Assembly: GCA_027489035.1 (NCBI GenBank)
Contig: JAIYAN010000015.1
Span: 124,001-188,000, forward strand
DNA from: Chitinophagaceae bacterium
GTDB lineage: Bacteria > Bacteroidota > Bacteroidia > Chitinophagales > Chitinophagaceae
DNA length: 64,000 nucleotides
Direction of reading: 5' to 3'
The position numbers and the translations under genes are program-made. This document shows positions 10,003-18,374 of the stretch, piece by piece (positions within the stretch are counted from its first letter, which is position 1; every line of letters begins with the position of its first letter). The notes below the pieces were generated by a model that worked only from the letters and a program-made list of their open reading frames with translations, was not told the origin of the DNA and searched no databases.

Positions 10003-10194
10003 ATGAAAAAGTTCTTAGCAATTGCGATGATCGCAGCAACATTAACATCATGTGGTGGTGGAGAAACTAAAGTAGAAGAAACAACTGACACTACTACTGT
10101 AGCTCCAACTGAAACTCCAGCTCCAGTTGATACTGCTGCTATGGCTCCAGCTGATACTACAGCTAAAGTTGATACTGCTACTAAAATGCCTTAA
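10003..10194 (+). CDS. Small Thr/Pro/Ala-rich lipoprotein
   Basis: A 63-residue protein with a lipoprotein signal (MKKFLAIAMIAATLTSC, lipobox LTSC, cysteine 17). The remainder is low-complexity, composed of T, A, P, D and V with no predicted fold (DTTTVAPTETPAP and repeated DT/AP pairs). Such peptides are common and probably abundant in Bacteroidota envelopes, but no function is known. The gene has its own promoter box and a strong terminator 60 bases after the stop, so it is a single-gene unit. It is divergent from the ECF sigma factor and could be one of its targets, which is only a positional inference. Confidence 0.8.
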   Translation: MKKFLAIAMIAATLTSCGGGETKVEETTDTTTVAPTETPAPVDTAAMAPADTTAKVDTATKMP

Positions 10195-10255
10195 TTTAAT
10201 TTGAAATAGCAATTGTCAGCTATTTAGTAATATTTTTAAAATGGCAAGTAATCTT

Positions 10256-10287
10256 AAGCCGTTCTGTTCTCAGAACGGCTTTTTTTT
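10256..10287 (+). terminator. Intrinsic terminator after the small lipoprotein gene
   Basis: AAGCCGTTCTG, loop TTCT and CAGAACGGCTT form a perfect 11-bp stem followed by a run of T. This is one of the clearest terminators in the window. Confidence 0.92.
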
Positions 10288-10460
10288 GGCCCCCATCCCC
10301 AACCCTTCCCCCAAAGGTGAAGGGGGTGTGAGCATTCTGAATTTCAAAAAATTCAAAAGTTTGAAAAATCTAAAAATGGAAAATGCTTCCAACTTCCCCC
10401 TGGGGGGATTGAGGGGGCCTCAACCATTAAACCAGCGAAGCAATTTAAACTTTTTTATTT
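10288..10460. repeat. Mosaic intergenic repeat
   Basis: Contains the C-rich CCCATCCCCAACCCTTCCCC / AGGTGAAGGG module, a GAAAATGCTTCC element, the CTTCCCCCTGGGGGGAT / GAGGGGGCCT palindrome, and an AACCATTAAACCAGCGAAG unit. A short open frame across it is composed only of repeat sequence and is not taken as a gene. The 110 bases that follow, up to the next gene, show nothing recognisable. Confidence 0.75.
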
Positions 10461-10572
10461 AATTGTTTGTTGTTGTTGCTTTTATCCTGAAACTAGCATC
10501 CAGTAGCTATTATTTATATCCAAAAACAATCATCTCCCTTCTCACATTATATTATTCCCTCAAATTTGAATT

Positions 10573-10851
10573 TTGAAAAATGATTATATTTACGATATTG
10601 AAATTTTAAAGCAATTGGAGCTAAATCAGATTATGGAAGAATTTGAAATTCATTTAAAAGAAATCGAAAAAGAATTTGATCAGTTGAAAGACTATGAGCC
10701 AATTAACGGTATGGGTAAATGGGGAAAAAAAGTGATAATGGACAAGTTAGCCAGACAAAAAGCTGAACTTGAAAAAGAAATCAGAATTAGAAAATCGTTG
10801 CCGGCTTTAAAAGAAAAGCTGGCAGAATTAAAAACAATAAATAAAAAATAA
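10573..10851 (+). CDS. Small coiled-coil protein of unknown function, first gene of a three-gene cassette
   Basis: A charged, helical protein of up to 92 residues with no recognised family. Long runs such as EEFEIHLKEIEKEFDQLKDY and LARQKAELEKEIRIRK suggest a helical hairpin or coiled coil, with one short GMGKWGKK break between. The frame opens with a TTG at 10573; the first in-frame ATG is 21 codons later (MEEFEIHL), so the true start is uncertain. The stop is six bases before the next gene, which indicates cotranscription with the two large genes downstream. A structural or adaptor role in that cassette is possible but not shown. Confidence 0.6.
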   Translation: MKNDYIYDIEILKQLELNQIMEEFEIHLKEIEKEFDQLKDYEPINGMGKWGKKVIMDKLARQKAELEKEIRIRKSLPALKEKLAELKTINKK

Positions 10852-10857
10852 AGACCA

Positions 10858-12357
10858 ATGGCAGCAGAATTATCTATGAATGGACGTAAGAAAATTGCAA
10901 CCATTCAAAAACAGTTTACCAACAAATTCAATTATCTCACCTTATTATTTTTGGATGAGAATAGAAAATCACTGGATATAAGTAAATCCTTATCCGAAGT
11001 AAGAAAAGTAAAAGGTGCTGATATTTCTATAAATGCGGGGTTGAAAGTGAATACACTCGAAGCTCGATTCAGAGACAACTACGGCTTGATGGTAGAAGTG
11101 GCTTATATGAAAGACGATAAGGTTTTGCATACCAAAGACAATGTGGATAAAACACTCAACGAAATGAATCGCTGGTGCGAGGAAAATGGCTGCCAAAAAT
11201 TTGAATTTAAAAAATCTTTAAGAGGAGATACAGTGCTTAGTTTGCAAGAGCAATTGTTTAATGCGATATCTGAAGAATATCCTGACGCAGTTGCTAAAAA
11301 GATGAACAAGGATAATTTTATGGATGTTCATTTGCCTTCTGTTAATCCAAAAAAAGGAACGCATATTTTCTTCAATACCGCAAAAGAAGGCATCAAGTTT
11401 GGATTTTATTGTAGGGATGAAGCATTTGTAAAATCTGTATTGGATAAATCATCAATCATTGAGGAATATGCGCAGGGGTTAAGGCCAGTTGGGAATCCGT
11501 TGTTTTCGGATGTTGATAAAGCTGCGGAGGCTGCTTTGGCTTTTATTGTGGAGATGATGGGGGAAGTAAATGAGTTTTCAAAAAGAGATGTAAATCCTGT
11601 AATTGCTGAATATGTTTCAGCGTTTCAAGAAAACCCAGATCCCATTTGTGATTTGCTAGATAACTTAGGAACTGAAAAAGGTAAAATGAGTGTGTATAAA
11701 GTTAATCTCGATATTTTATCCAACTTAGCCTACGCAAATATTCCTGAAACCGATGATCTTGAGTTTGCAGGTAAAGTAGATATTAATGATTGGGATGGAC
11801 TTGCCGAAATTATTGGTGAAGATGAAGCAGAGGCGAATAAAAATGAGTACAGTAATGATGAAATAACAAGTAGCAGCAAAATCATTTTTTTGTATAGTGG
11901 TGGTGATTATGTGTATAGTTTTTTGAATCCTGGGGATGAAGAAGATGGAATTGATTCAATAGATACTGAAAATGAAACCAAAGAACTCATTGCATTTGTT
12001 GACTCATTAATTACCAATTTAGATCCCACACCAGTAAATATAAATGATGATTTTCCTTTAAGATGGGAGTCTAATATATTTATAGAAGATTATGATTTTT
12101 CTGAAAACTATTTAGATCTTGATCAAGACGAAGAGCGTTCAAATGGGAAGCATTTAAAATCAGTTGCAACGGCTATAGAAATAAATAAGGAAGCGGATGG
12201 AAGTTTTGAATTTAGGGATGGTATTTTCATGATTGAAACACACGCTTGGTGTAGCAAACTCAATACCAATCAAGATCTACCTTCTTTTTCGCTGATTAAT
12301 GAGAAGTTTAGTAATCTAATAGCGCTAAAGGATTTTTTGGTTGAAACGTATAGTTAA
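10858..12357 (+). CDS. Uncharacterised protein sharing a ~105-residue module with the next gene
   Basis: 499 residues, family not recognised. Residues 1-118 form one region (MNGRKKIATIQKQF, with TLEARFRDNYGLMVEV and KTLNEMNRW) that looks like a compact alpha/beta domain. Residues about 128-238 form a module repeated in the downstream protein, with conserved DNFMDVHLPSVNPKKGTH, NTAKEGIKFGFYCRDEAF and IIEEYAQGLRPVGNP. Residues 245-499 are acidic (DPGDEEDG-like loops, LDLDQDEERSNGK) with scattered beta-strand patterns and IIFLYSGGDYVYSF. There is no signal peptide or membrane helix, so it is cytoplasmic. It starts six bases after the small coiled-coil gene and ends 46 bases before the giant gene. 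The shared module suggests that this protein and the next bind the same ligand or partner. Confidence 0.8.
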   Translation: MAAELSMNGRKKIATIQKQFTNKFNYLTLLFLDENRKSLDISKSLSEVRKVKGADISINAGLKVNTLEARFRDNYGLMVEVAYMKDDKVLHTKDNVDKTLNEMNRWCEENGCQKFEFKKSLRGDTVLSLQEQLFNAISEEYPDAVAKKMNKDNFMDVHLPSVNPKKGTHIFFNTAKEGIKFGFYCRDEAFVKSVLDKSSIIEEYAQGLRPVGNPLFSDVDKAAEAALAFIVEMMGEVNEFSKRDVNPVIAEYVSAFQENPDPICDLLDNLGTEKGKMSVYKVNLDILSNLAYANIPETDDLEFAGKVDINDWDGLAEIIGEDEAEANKNEYSNDEITSSSKIIFLYSGGDYVYSFLNPGDEEDGIDSIDTENETKELIAFVDSLITNLDPTPVNINDDFPLRWESNIFIEDYDFSENYLDLDQDEERSNGKHLKSVATAIEINKEADGSFEFRDGIFMIETHAWCSKLNTNQDLPSFSLINEKFSNLIALKDFLVETYS

Positions 12358-12403
12358 CTAATTTGTATTTTAAATTAAATTAAAATTATCAACACATATT
12401 TTT

Positions 12404-15400
12404 ATGTCTAAAACACTACAACAAGAAATCGCAAATGGCATTACTCAAAAGTTCAAAGATGCCGTAGTTAAAAAAATAGACAAGGATAATTACCTCGATA
12501 TTCATTTGCCATCGGTTCACCCGAAGAAAGGAACACATTTGGGCATCAACACGGCAAAAAGTGAAATCAAAATCGTTTTTTATTGCCGTGAAGATGAGTT
12601 TGTTACATTGGCGTTAAATAATTCTAAAATAATTGAGGAATATGCACAAGGCCTAAGAATAAAAGGTAATCCTGCATTTAATGACGCTTCAAAAGCCATT
12701 GACGCTGCCATTGATTTTGTTTTGGAACTTATGCGGGTGAATAGCACCTCATATAAAACAGAAGCAACTGAATCTAAAACAAAGGTTGCTGTTCCTAAAA
12801 AAGCAGCGCCAAAAAAGGCAGTGCCAAAGAAGGCCGCAAAAAAGAAGGAAGAAAATCTAGAAGAGGAAGAAATCAACAATAGTGATTTATCCGACCAAAA
12901 TAATGACGAAAATGATGAATCTTCAACTGAATTGAATGATCTTTTTAGCAAAATTTTAGATGGAAATTTCACTGTAGACTTTGTAACCGATCGTCCAGAT
13001 TTAATTGCTGCGGTTGCAAATAATGGCGACTTGAATGAAGTGAAGCGTATTATTAAAGAAGGTAAAACAGATATTAATGTTCGTGATACAGGAAATGATG
13101 CATACACTGCCGTTCATTTTGCAGCCTGGGATGGTAAAGTTGAAATTTTAAAATACCTTATAAAATCTGGAGCAGATACTGATGTTGTTGGAAATGATGG
13201 AAGAACTGCTTTACATCTTGCGGCTGTGTTGGGCCATGTAGAAGCTGTTGAAGCACTTTTAAAGGCAGGTGTTGATATTGAAAAACGAATTCCCGATGGT
13301 AATAAATATTTTAGTATTGATGGAGCTACCGCACTTCGTGATGCGTTGATTAGTCAACGTTGGGAGGTGGTTGAAATGCTTATCAAAGCTGGCGCTGATA
13401 TTTCATGTTTGAATGAACCATGCAAAGAAGCCCTTAGGGGGAAAAATGATCTATTCGATGTGATTAGGCTACTTGATGAAGATGGTGAATATTCTGAAGG
13501 ACTTTTTGATAAGGAGAAATTGGCAGAACTGGAAAATAAAATAAAGGGAGATGCTTCAAACAAAAAGAATATTGAATCAGTCACATCAAAATCAAATGAA
13601 AGTAAAGATGTGTTGGCTCCATATGTAAATGATGAAATTTATGCGAGCTTAGCACTCTCAACACTATTGGAAATAGCTTTAGATATTGCAGGCGAATCCA
13701 AGATTATTCCTGCTTCTTTATACGATAAATCAGTATTGAACAAACGGTTATCAGGGATTTTTGGAGTCTCAATTGCTGCAATAATGGCATCTGGTTTTCT
13801 AGAAGACGATGTTATTTCTTTGGATGATTTCAAACAAAAATCAGCAACTAATATTAACGAAATCAGGGATTGGTATTTTAATTTATCTGATAAAAAAATT
13901 AGTGGCATTTTGCCATCCATTGAAAAAGCTATTTATACTGTTGCAATCAAGTGGGATGATTATATGCAACTTCAAGGAAAAGTATTATGTGATTCAATTA
14001 AAATACTAGCAAATGAGAAAGGATTAGAATCAGATGAAGGAATGAAAATTGTTCAATTGATTTTAGATGGATTAGGAATTTCTGAGGAAGATTGGAATAA
14101 TGAATCTGAAACAGATGTTGAAGAAGTAGTTAAGGAAGAGGAAGAAATTGTTGAAGAAGAAATTATAAATGAACAAGAAGAAATAGAAACAGATGAAACA
14201 GATACTGTTGCAATTGAAGAGAAAGAAGATGTTGCTGACGACTTTTCCTTTGCAGAAGGAAAGCCTTACAAAAAACACTTCAACCGCTTTTTAGAAATTT
14301 CCAACAAAACCGGAATTCATATCAACGAAATTATTGTTGAGCCAAATAATACAGAACGCGATGAACTTTGGGAAATTACTAGGTCATTTGCAGATCGAAT
14401 TTATCAAATTGATAATGATAAAAATGCTGATCAAAATGAATTGAATTTTCTTTGTTATTATACCATAGTATCATTGCATTGGTGTGATATTTTCAATCAA
14501 AATGACAATCGATACTCTTATTTAAATGGAAGATTTAGAAGAGATACTGTGGCATTGGCGCTTTGCTTTTTTACCCGAATCGACAGGGACTTTAAATATT
14601 ACGATTTCATAAAAGAAAGTATGGTATTACCACACATGCAGTTTTCTGTTTTGATGTGGACAGTCAATACGATTATCAATAACAATCAAGACACATTATT
14701 TGGTTTGTTTACTCCTAAACAAGCCGAACAAGCCAATGATTTATTTAAACAACTGACAAGAAAAAATGGTGGTGCTGATCCGATTGATCCAAATGATGCA
14801 CCAGAAAATCATCCATTAAGATCAATTTGGTGGGAGGTTTACAGACAATTTAATAACGTACGTATTCCTTACCAATTTATAAAAAGTTATATCAGTCAGA
14901 TTCCACCAAAACGTACTTTTTTTCAAAATCTGTTTGGTTCAAGCCCTGAGGTAAAACCAGGTATGAATGTAGCGCTGCTTGAGGAAGACAGAATAAAAAA
15001 TGTTGCTTATTTAGAAAAACAAATTCTACACAAGCAGTTTCCTGATGATTGGATTTTTATTAATGACTTAGCTTTTGTATCTATTTATTTTGCTACAACT
15101 ACAGATGGTCAACTCTCTGAAGTTGAAAAAAATACCATCTATCAATTAGTGGGAGAATGGATTACTGAGGAAGATGAAAACAAAAAACGACAAATGGTTG
15201 CAGCCGCATTTGTTAAAGCTAAGACAGAATTTGATAAAGACAAATCTCATGAACGATTTGAATTTGCATTAGAAAACATTCGTCGTAATTTTTATGTGAA
15301 TTACGAGTATGATGAAGAAAAAACACACAATCAATTAATATTTGTATTTAATGATTTGGTAGCAATAGCCAATGCCGATGATGATGAAATATCTGCTGAG

Positions 15401-16246
15401 GTTGATTTATTGAAAGCCATATTAACAGAATGGGAAATTGATATGAGTGAGGTGGCAGGTGATGATAGAGTGAAAGAAGATACTGTTGATGATTCGGAAG
15501 AAGATGAGGAGAATAATGAAAACTCTAATGATACGGATTACCCTGCATTTAATGTCAAAATGTTTGAAAATAATAATGATAAGCTTCGCGTGCAATATCT
15601 TCGGAATTGGCAAATGGCCTCTAATGTTTATTGCCGTAGAGCAGGAATTAGGGCATTTATTCCAGAGTGGGTAGAAGGAATTGAAACTTGTTGTCCTAAG
15701 TTCACAAAGGCACAGCTTGAAAGTATAGAGCAAATAATTAGGAAGAATAAAATTATACCAATGCTTAGTTATGCCCCTTATGAATTTTTTCAACAGGTTA
15801 AAAGAGTTTGGTGGATTGTTCCTTTTTGCATTTGGAGAGAAGATTCTGCATCATGGATAATGGTAGACAAAAATGGACTGTATTGCGCACATCCGGAAGA
15901 TAATGATATCTCACCTATGGTTTCGTGGGAAAATGTTACATCTGTTGATTTAGAGTTTGAATATGATGGAGATTCGAAAGTAAATATGATGACTATTAAT
16001 TTCGGTGAAGATCAAATGTTGACATACGCTGAATTTGTTGATGAAAATCAAGGATCATACTTGTCAATTGTGAAGGCAATTTATGATGTACGTGAAAAGA
16101 CAATAGAAGAAAGTAGGGGACAGCAGTCATGGAAAGAAGGGGCAGGAGGAGAAGGATTTAAAATGTTTGAAAACCCAACCGATTTGCTAAAAAAAGAAAT
16201 ATGGTTGGATAATCCTGAAAGACCTAACCCAAAATATTTTATGTAA
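12404..16246 (+). CDS. Giant multidomain protein: shared module, ankyrin repeats, TerB-like and PH-like regions
   Basis: 1280 residues, cytoplasmic, with no family covering the whole. Residues 1-112 are the module shared with the upstream protein (DNYLDIHLPSVHPKKGTH, IVFYCREDEF, IIEEYAQGLRIKGNP). A lysine/alanine/proline linker like histone H1 tails follows (about 128-150), then an acidic linker. Residues 196-350 hold about four ankyrin repeats (TAVHFAAWDGKVEILKYLIKSGAD, TALHLAAVLGHVEAVEALLKAGVD). After a helical part (405-560) and a very acidic stretch (565-612), residues 880-1012 resemble a TerB-type helical bundle (NDLAFVSIYFATTTDGQLSEVEKNTI ... VAIANADDDEISAEVDLLKAIL). Residues 1145-1228 have the strand pattern of a bacterial PH-like domain. 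The TerB and PH assignments are by pattern and are tentative; the ankyrin call is firm. Confidence 0.8.
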   Translation: MSKTLQQEIANGITQKFKDAVVKKIDKDNYLDIHLPSVHPKKGTHLGINTAKSEIKIVFYCREDEFVTLALNNSKIIEEYAQGLRIKGNPAFNDASKAIDAAIDFVLELMRVNSTSYKTEATESKTKVAVPKKAAPKKAVPKKAAKKKEENLEEEEINNSDLSDQNNDENDESSTELNDLFSKILDGNFTVDFVTDRPDLIAAVANNGDLNEVKRIIKEGKTDINVRDTGNDAYTAVHFAAWDGKVEILKYLIKSGADTDVVGNDGRTALHLAAVLGHVEAVEALLKAGVDIEKRIPDGNKYFSIDGATALRDALISQRWEVVEMLIKAGADISCLNEPCKEALRGKNDLFDVIRLLDEDGEYSEGLFDKEKLAELENKIKGDASNKKNIESVTSKSNESKDVLAPYVNDEIYASLALSTLLEIALDIAGESKIIPASLYDKSVLNKRLSGIFGVSIAAIMASGFLEDDVISLDDFKQKSATNINEIRDWYFNLSDKKISGILPSIEKAIYTVAIKWDDYMQLQGKVLCDSIKILANEKGLESDEGMKIVQLILDGLGISEEDWNNESETDVEEVVKEEEEIVEEEIINEQEEIETDETDTVAIEEKEDVADDFSFAEGKPYKKHFNRFLEISNKTGIHINEIIVEPNNTERDELWEITRSFADRIYQIDNDKNADQNELNFLCYYTIVSLHWCDIFNQNDNRYSYLNGRFRRDTVALALCFFTRIDRDFKYYDFIKESMVLPHMQFSVLMWTVNTIINNNQDTLFGLFTPKQAEQANDLFKQLTRKNGGADPIDPNDAPENHPLRSIWWEVYRQFNNVRIPYQFIKSYISQIPPKRTFFQNLFGSSPEVKPGMNVALLEEDRIKNVAYLEKQILHKQFPDDWIFINDLAFVSIYFATTTDGQLSEVEKNTIYQLVGEWITEEDENKKRQMVAAAFVKAKTEFDKDKSHERFEFALENIRRNFYVNYEYDEEKTHNQLIFVFNDLVAIANADDDEISAEVDLLKAILTEWEIDMSEVAGDDRVKEDTVDDSEEDEENNENSNDTDYPAFNVKMFENNNDKLRVQYLRNWQMASNVYCRRAGIRAFIPEWVEGIETCCPKFTKAQLESIEQIIRKNKIIPMLSYAPYEFFQQVKRVWWIVPFCIWREDSASWIMVDKNGLYCAHPEDNDISPMVSWENVTSVDLEFEYDGDSKVNMMTINFGEDQMLTYAEFVDENQGSYLSIVKAIYDVREKTIEESRGQQSWKEGAGGEGFKMFENPTDLLKKEIWLDNPERPNPKYFM

Positions 16247-16330
16247 ATAGTAGAATCTATTTTGACTTTTTCAACACAAAACAAACCAAAATGTAAAATT
16301 ATTCAAGAATTCATTCCTCAATAATAATGC

Positions 16331-16535
16331 CCAACTCCATACAGTAATCTATGTATACCTATAAGTAGGCACGAAGACGCAATTGCATGAAGTTTTTTGT
16401 AAAAAAAATGCGTTTAAATGGAGCTTTCTTCCTGCTTCCCTCTTGGGGATTTAGGGGGCTATCATGGATTATTTGGGTCAACCAATAGACCCTTAAACCA
16501 TTAAACCAGCGAAGCGATTTAAACATTTCAAAGTT
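16331..16535. repeat. Mosaic intergenic repeat after the three-gene cassette
   Basis: Degenerate copies of the GGCACGAAGACGCAA / GAAGTTTTTTGTAAAA module, the GGAGCTTTCTTCC element, the CTTCCCTCTTGGGGATTTAGGGGGCT palindrome and the AAACCATTAAACCAGCGAAGCGATTTAAAC unit. No gene is seen in this stretch. Confidence 0.65.
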
Positions 16536-16978
16536 TGTTGTTTGATGTTGGAAAGAATTGCTACACGGCATCCCGCAACCTCAATTCCTCCATTTTAAGT
16601 ATCTATACGTACGCAAAACATGTGTAAAAACTCAATTTTTAAACTGATTTATATCATTGCTTGTAATGCATCAAATACCAATGTACTTTTACTTCAGATA
16701 AGCGCGCAACCAATCCGATACCAATGAAAAACAAAACCAAAAACATCCAATCCTAAAAAAACTAAAAAAATCAAATCCAATCCAAAAGAAAAAACCAAAA
16801 CATTCGAACCTATAGAAAACTAAAGCCGTATTAATATCCAATTCCAAACACAATCCAATCCAAATGAAAAATTTTATCCTAACCTATTAAAAAACTTGAT
16901 CTGATGAAGTTTGTGGCTTCAGTATCCTAATGAATACAATAAAGACAACTTAAAAAGAAGCCAAAATAAATTAGAAAC
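16536..16978. other. Gene-free, very G-poor stretch ending in an orphan terminator
   Basis: No coding frame is convincing. From about 16700 to 16880 the plus strand is built of A, C and T with very few G, including repeated AATCCAA-like units. The stretch is followed by a strong terminator far from any upstream gene end. It could be an untranslated RNA or a decayed array; nothing else is recognisable. Confidence 0.4.
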
Positions 16979-17010
16979 CGCCATTGCAGAAATGTAAATG
17001 GCGTTTTTTT
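16979..17010 (+). terminator. Orphan intrinsic terminator
   Basis: CGCCATT (16979-16985) pairs with AATGGCG (16997-17003) and is followed directly by a run of seven T. The nearest upstream coding stop is at 16246, more than 700 bases away. Confidence 0.8.
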
Positions 17011-17024
17011 ATGGGGTAAGGGGT

Positions 17025-17136
17025 TTAAATCGCTATGATGGTTTAAGGGTTTAAGTCGCAAAGCTGGTTTTAAGGTTTAAATCGCTTCGCTGGTTTAATG
17101 GTTTAATTCGCTATGCTGGTTTAATGGTTGATCGAT
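17025..17136. repeat. Tandem array of a ~25-base GGTTTAAATCGCTTCGCTGG unit
   Basis: Four to five diverged tandem copies of a unit close to GGTTTAAATCGCTTCGCTGG with TTTAA spacers. It is the reverse complement of the AACCAGCGAAGCGATTTAAA module found in several other gaps. The remaining bases up to the aro operon show no feature. Confidence 0.7.
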
Positions 17137-17303
17137 GTTTTACTTTTAATCTTATCACAAAATTTGAAATGACGCTCATTATCATTTTGCTTATTTTAGA
17201 TTTCATTATGCATGCTTTTTACCTACTTTTTAAATTAATTCCTCCCTCATTTCAAATAAGCAAACTAATCAACTAATTTTATGTTATTAATTTAAACATA
17301 ATC

Positions 17304-18374
17304 ATGAACGAGAGGTTGTCGGCATTTTGGAATAACAGACCAATGATCATCAGCGGTCCATGTAGCGCGGAAACACCCGAACAATTGATACAAACAGCAG
17401 TTGAGCTGGCTAAAAATCCCCAAATTGGCTTATTACGTGCTGGAATTTGGAAACCCCGTACAAAACCTGGCATGTTTGAAGGGGTGGGCACTATTGGCCT
17501 GAACTGGCTTAATGAAGCGAAAAGTATTTCAGGGTTGCCCACTACTGTTGAAATCGCCAATGCCCAGCATGTTGAGCAATCACTCAATCACAATGTTGAT
17601 GTGCTTTGGATTGGCGCGAGAACAACCGTAAACCCTTTTTCTGTTCAAGAAATTGCGGATTCACTAAAAGGTGTTGACATCCCAGTGATGATTAAAAATC
17701 CCATTAATCCGGATATCGAACTCTGGATAGGCGCTATTGAACGTATTCAAAAAGCGGGTATTAAAAACATTGCACTCATTCACAGAGGTTTTTCTGCTTT
17801 TGGTAACACCGAATTTCGAAATCCGCCAATGTGGCAATTGCCTATTGAAATGAAAAGAAGGTATCCCGATTTACCCATTATTTGCGATCCTTCTCATATT
17901 TGTGGCAACAGAATTATGCTAAGTAATATTGCACAAAAAAGCATAAATCTCGATTTTAATGGTTTGATGATTGAATCTCATATTGACCCTGATAATGCTT
18001 GGAGTGATGCGGCTCAACAAATTACACCTTCCCAACTAAATAATTTATTAGGTGAATTAATTTGGCGTTCTGCTCATGTTGATTCAAATAAAAATAGCAC
18101 ATCTCTGATCAATTTAAGGGCACAAATAGATTTGAAAGATGATGCATTAATTGAACTTTTGGGAGAAAGAATGAAACTCGCTGACCAGATTGGCCTTTTT
18201 AAAAAAGAAAATAACATCACTATTTTACAATCCGAACGATGGAATGAAATTATAAATCGTGTATATGATAGAGCAATTGAATTGGGATTGAGTGCTGATT
18301 TTATTAAAAAATATTTTGATGCAGTTCACATTGAAAGTATCAATCATCAAAATAATATAATGAATCAACCGTAA
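17304..18374 (+). CDS. Bifunctional DAHP synthase / chorismate mutase
   Basis: Joins the first step of the shikimate pathway (erythrose 4-phosphate plus phosphoenolpyruvate to DAHP) with the branch step from chorismate to prephenate. Residues 1-260 are a DAHP synthase of the AroF/KdsA-like type II fold (MIISGPCSAETPEQ, LRAGIWKPRTKPGMFEGVG, CDPSHICGNR, IESHIDPDNAWSDAAQQ). Residues 268-350 are an AroQ chorismate mutase helix bundle (LRAQIDLKDDALIELLGERM, DQIGLFKKENN, RVYDRAIELGL). In such fusions the mutase domain usually allows feedback control by prephenate or aromatic amino acids. The next gene overlaps its stop by one base (TAATG), so translation is coupled. It heads the aro operon. Confidence 0.93.
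   Translation: MNERLSAFWNNRPMIISGPCSAETPEQLIQTAVELAKNPQIGLLRAGIWKPRTKPGMFEGVGTIGLNWLNEAKSISGLPTTVEIANAQHVEQSLNHNVDVLWIGARTTVNPFSVQEIADSLKGVDIPVMIKNPINPDIELWIGAIERIQKAGIKNIALIHRGFSAFGNTEFRNPPMWQLPIEMKRRYPDLPIICDPSHICGNRIMLSNIAQKSINLDFNGLMIESHIDPDNAWSDAAQQITPSQLNNLLGELIWRSAHVDSNKNSTSLINLRAQIDLKDDALIELLGERMKLADQIGLFKKENNITILQSERWNEIINRVYDRAIELGLSADFIKKYFDAVHIESINHQNNIMNQP

Noticed and set aside
10241..10462. Open frame of 73 codons after the lipoprotein terminator
   Set aside because: It is made of terminator and dispersed repeat modules and has no promoter or conserved pattern.
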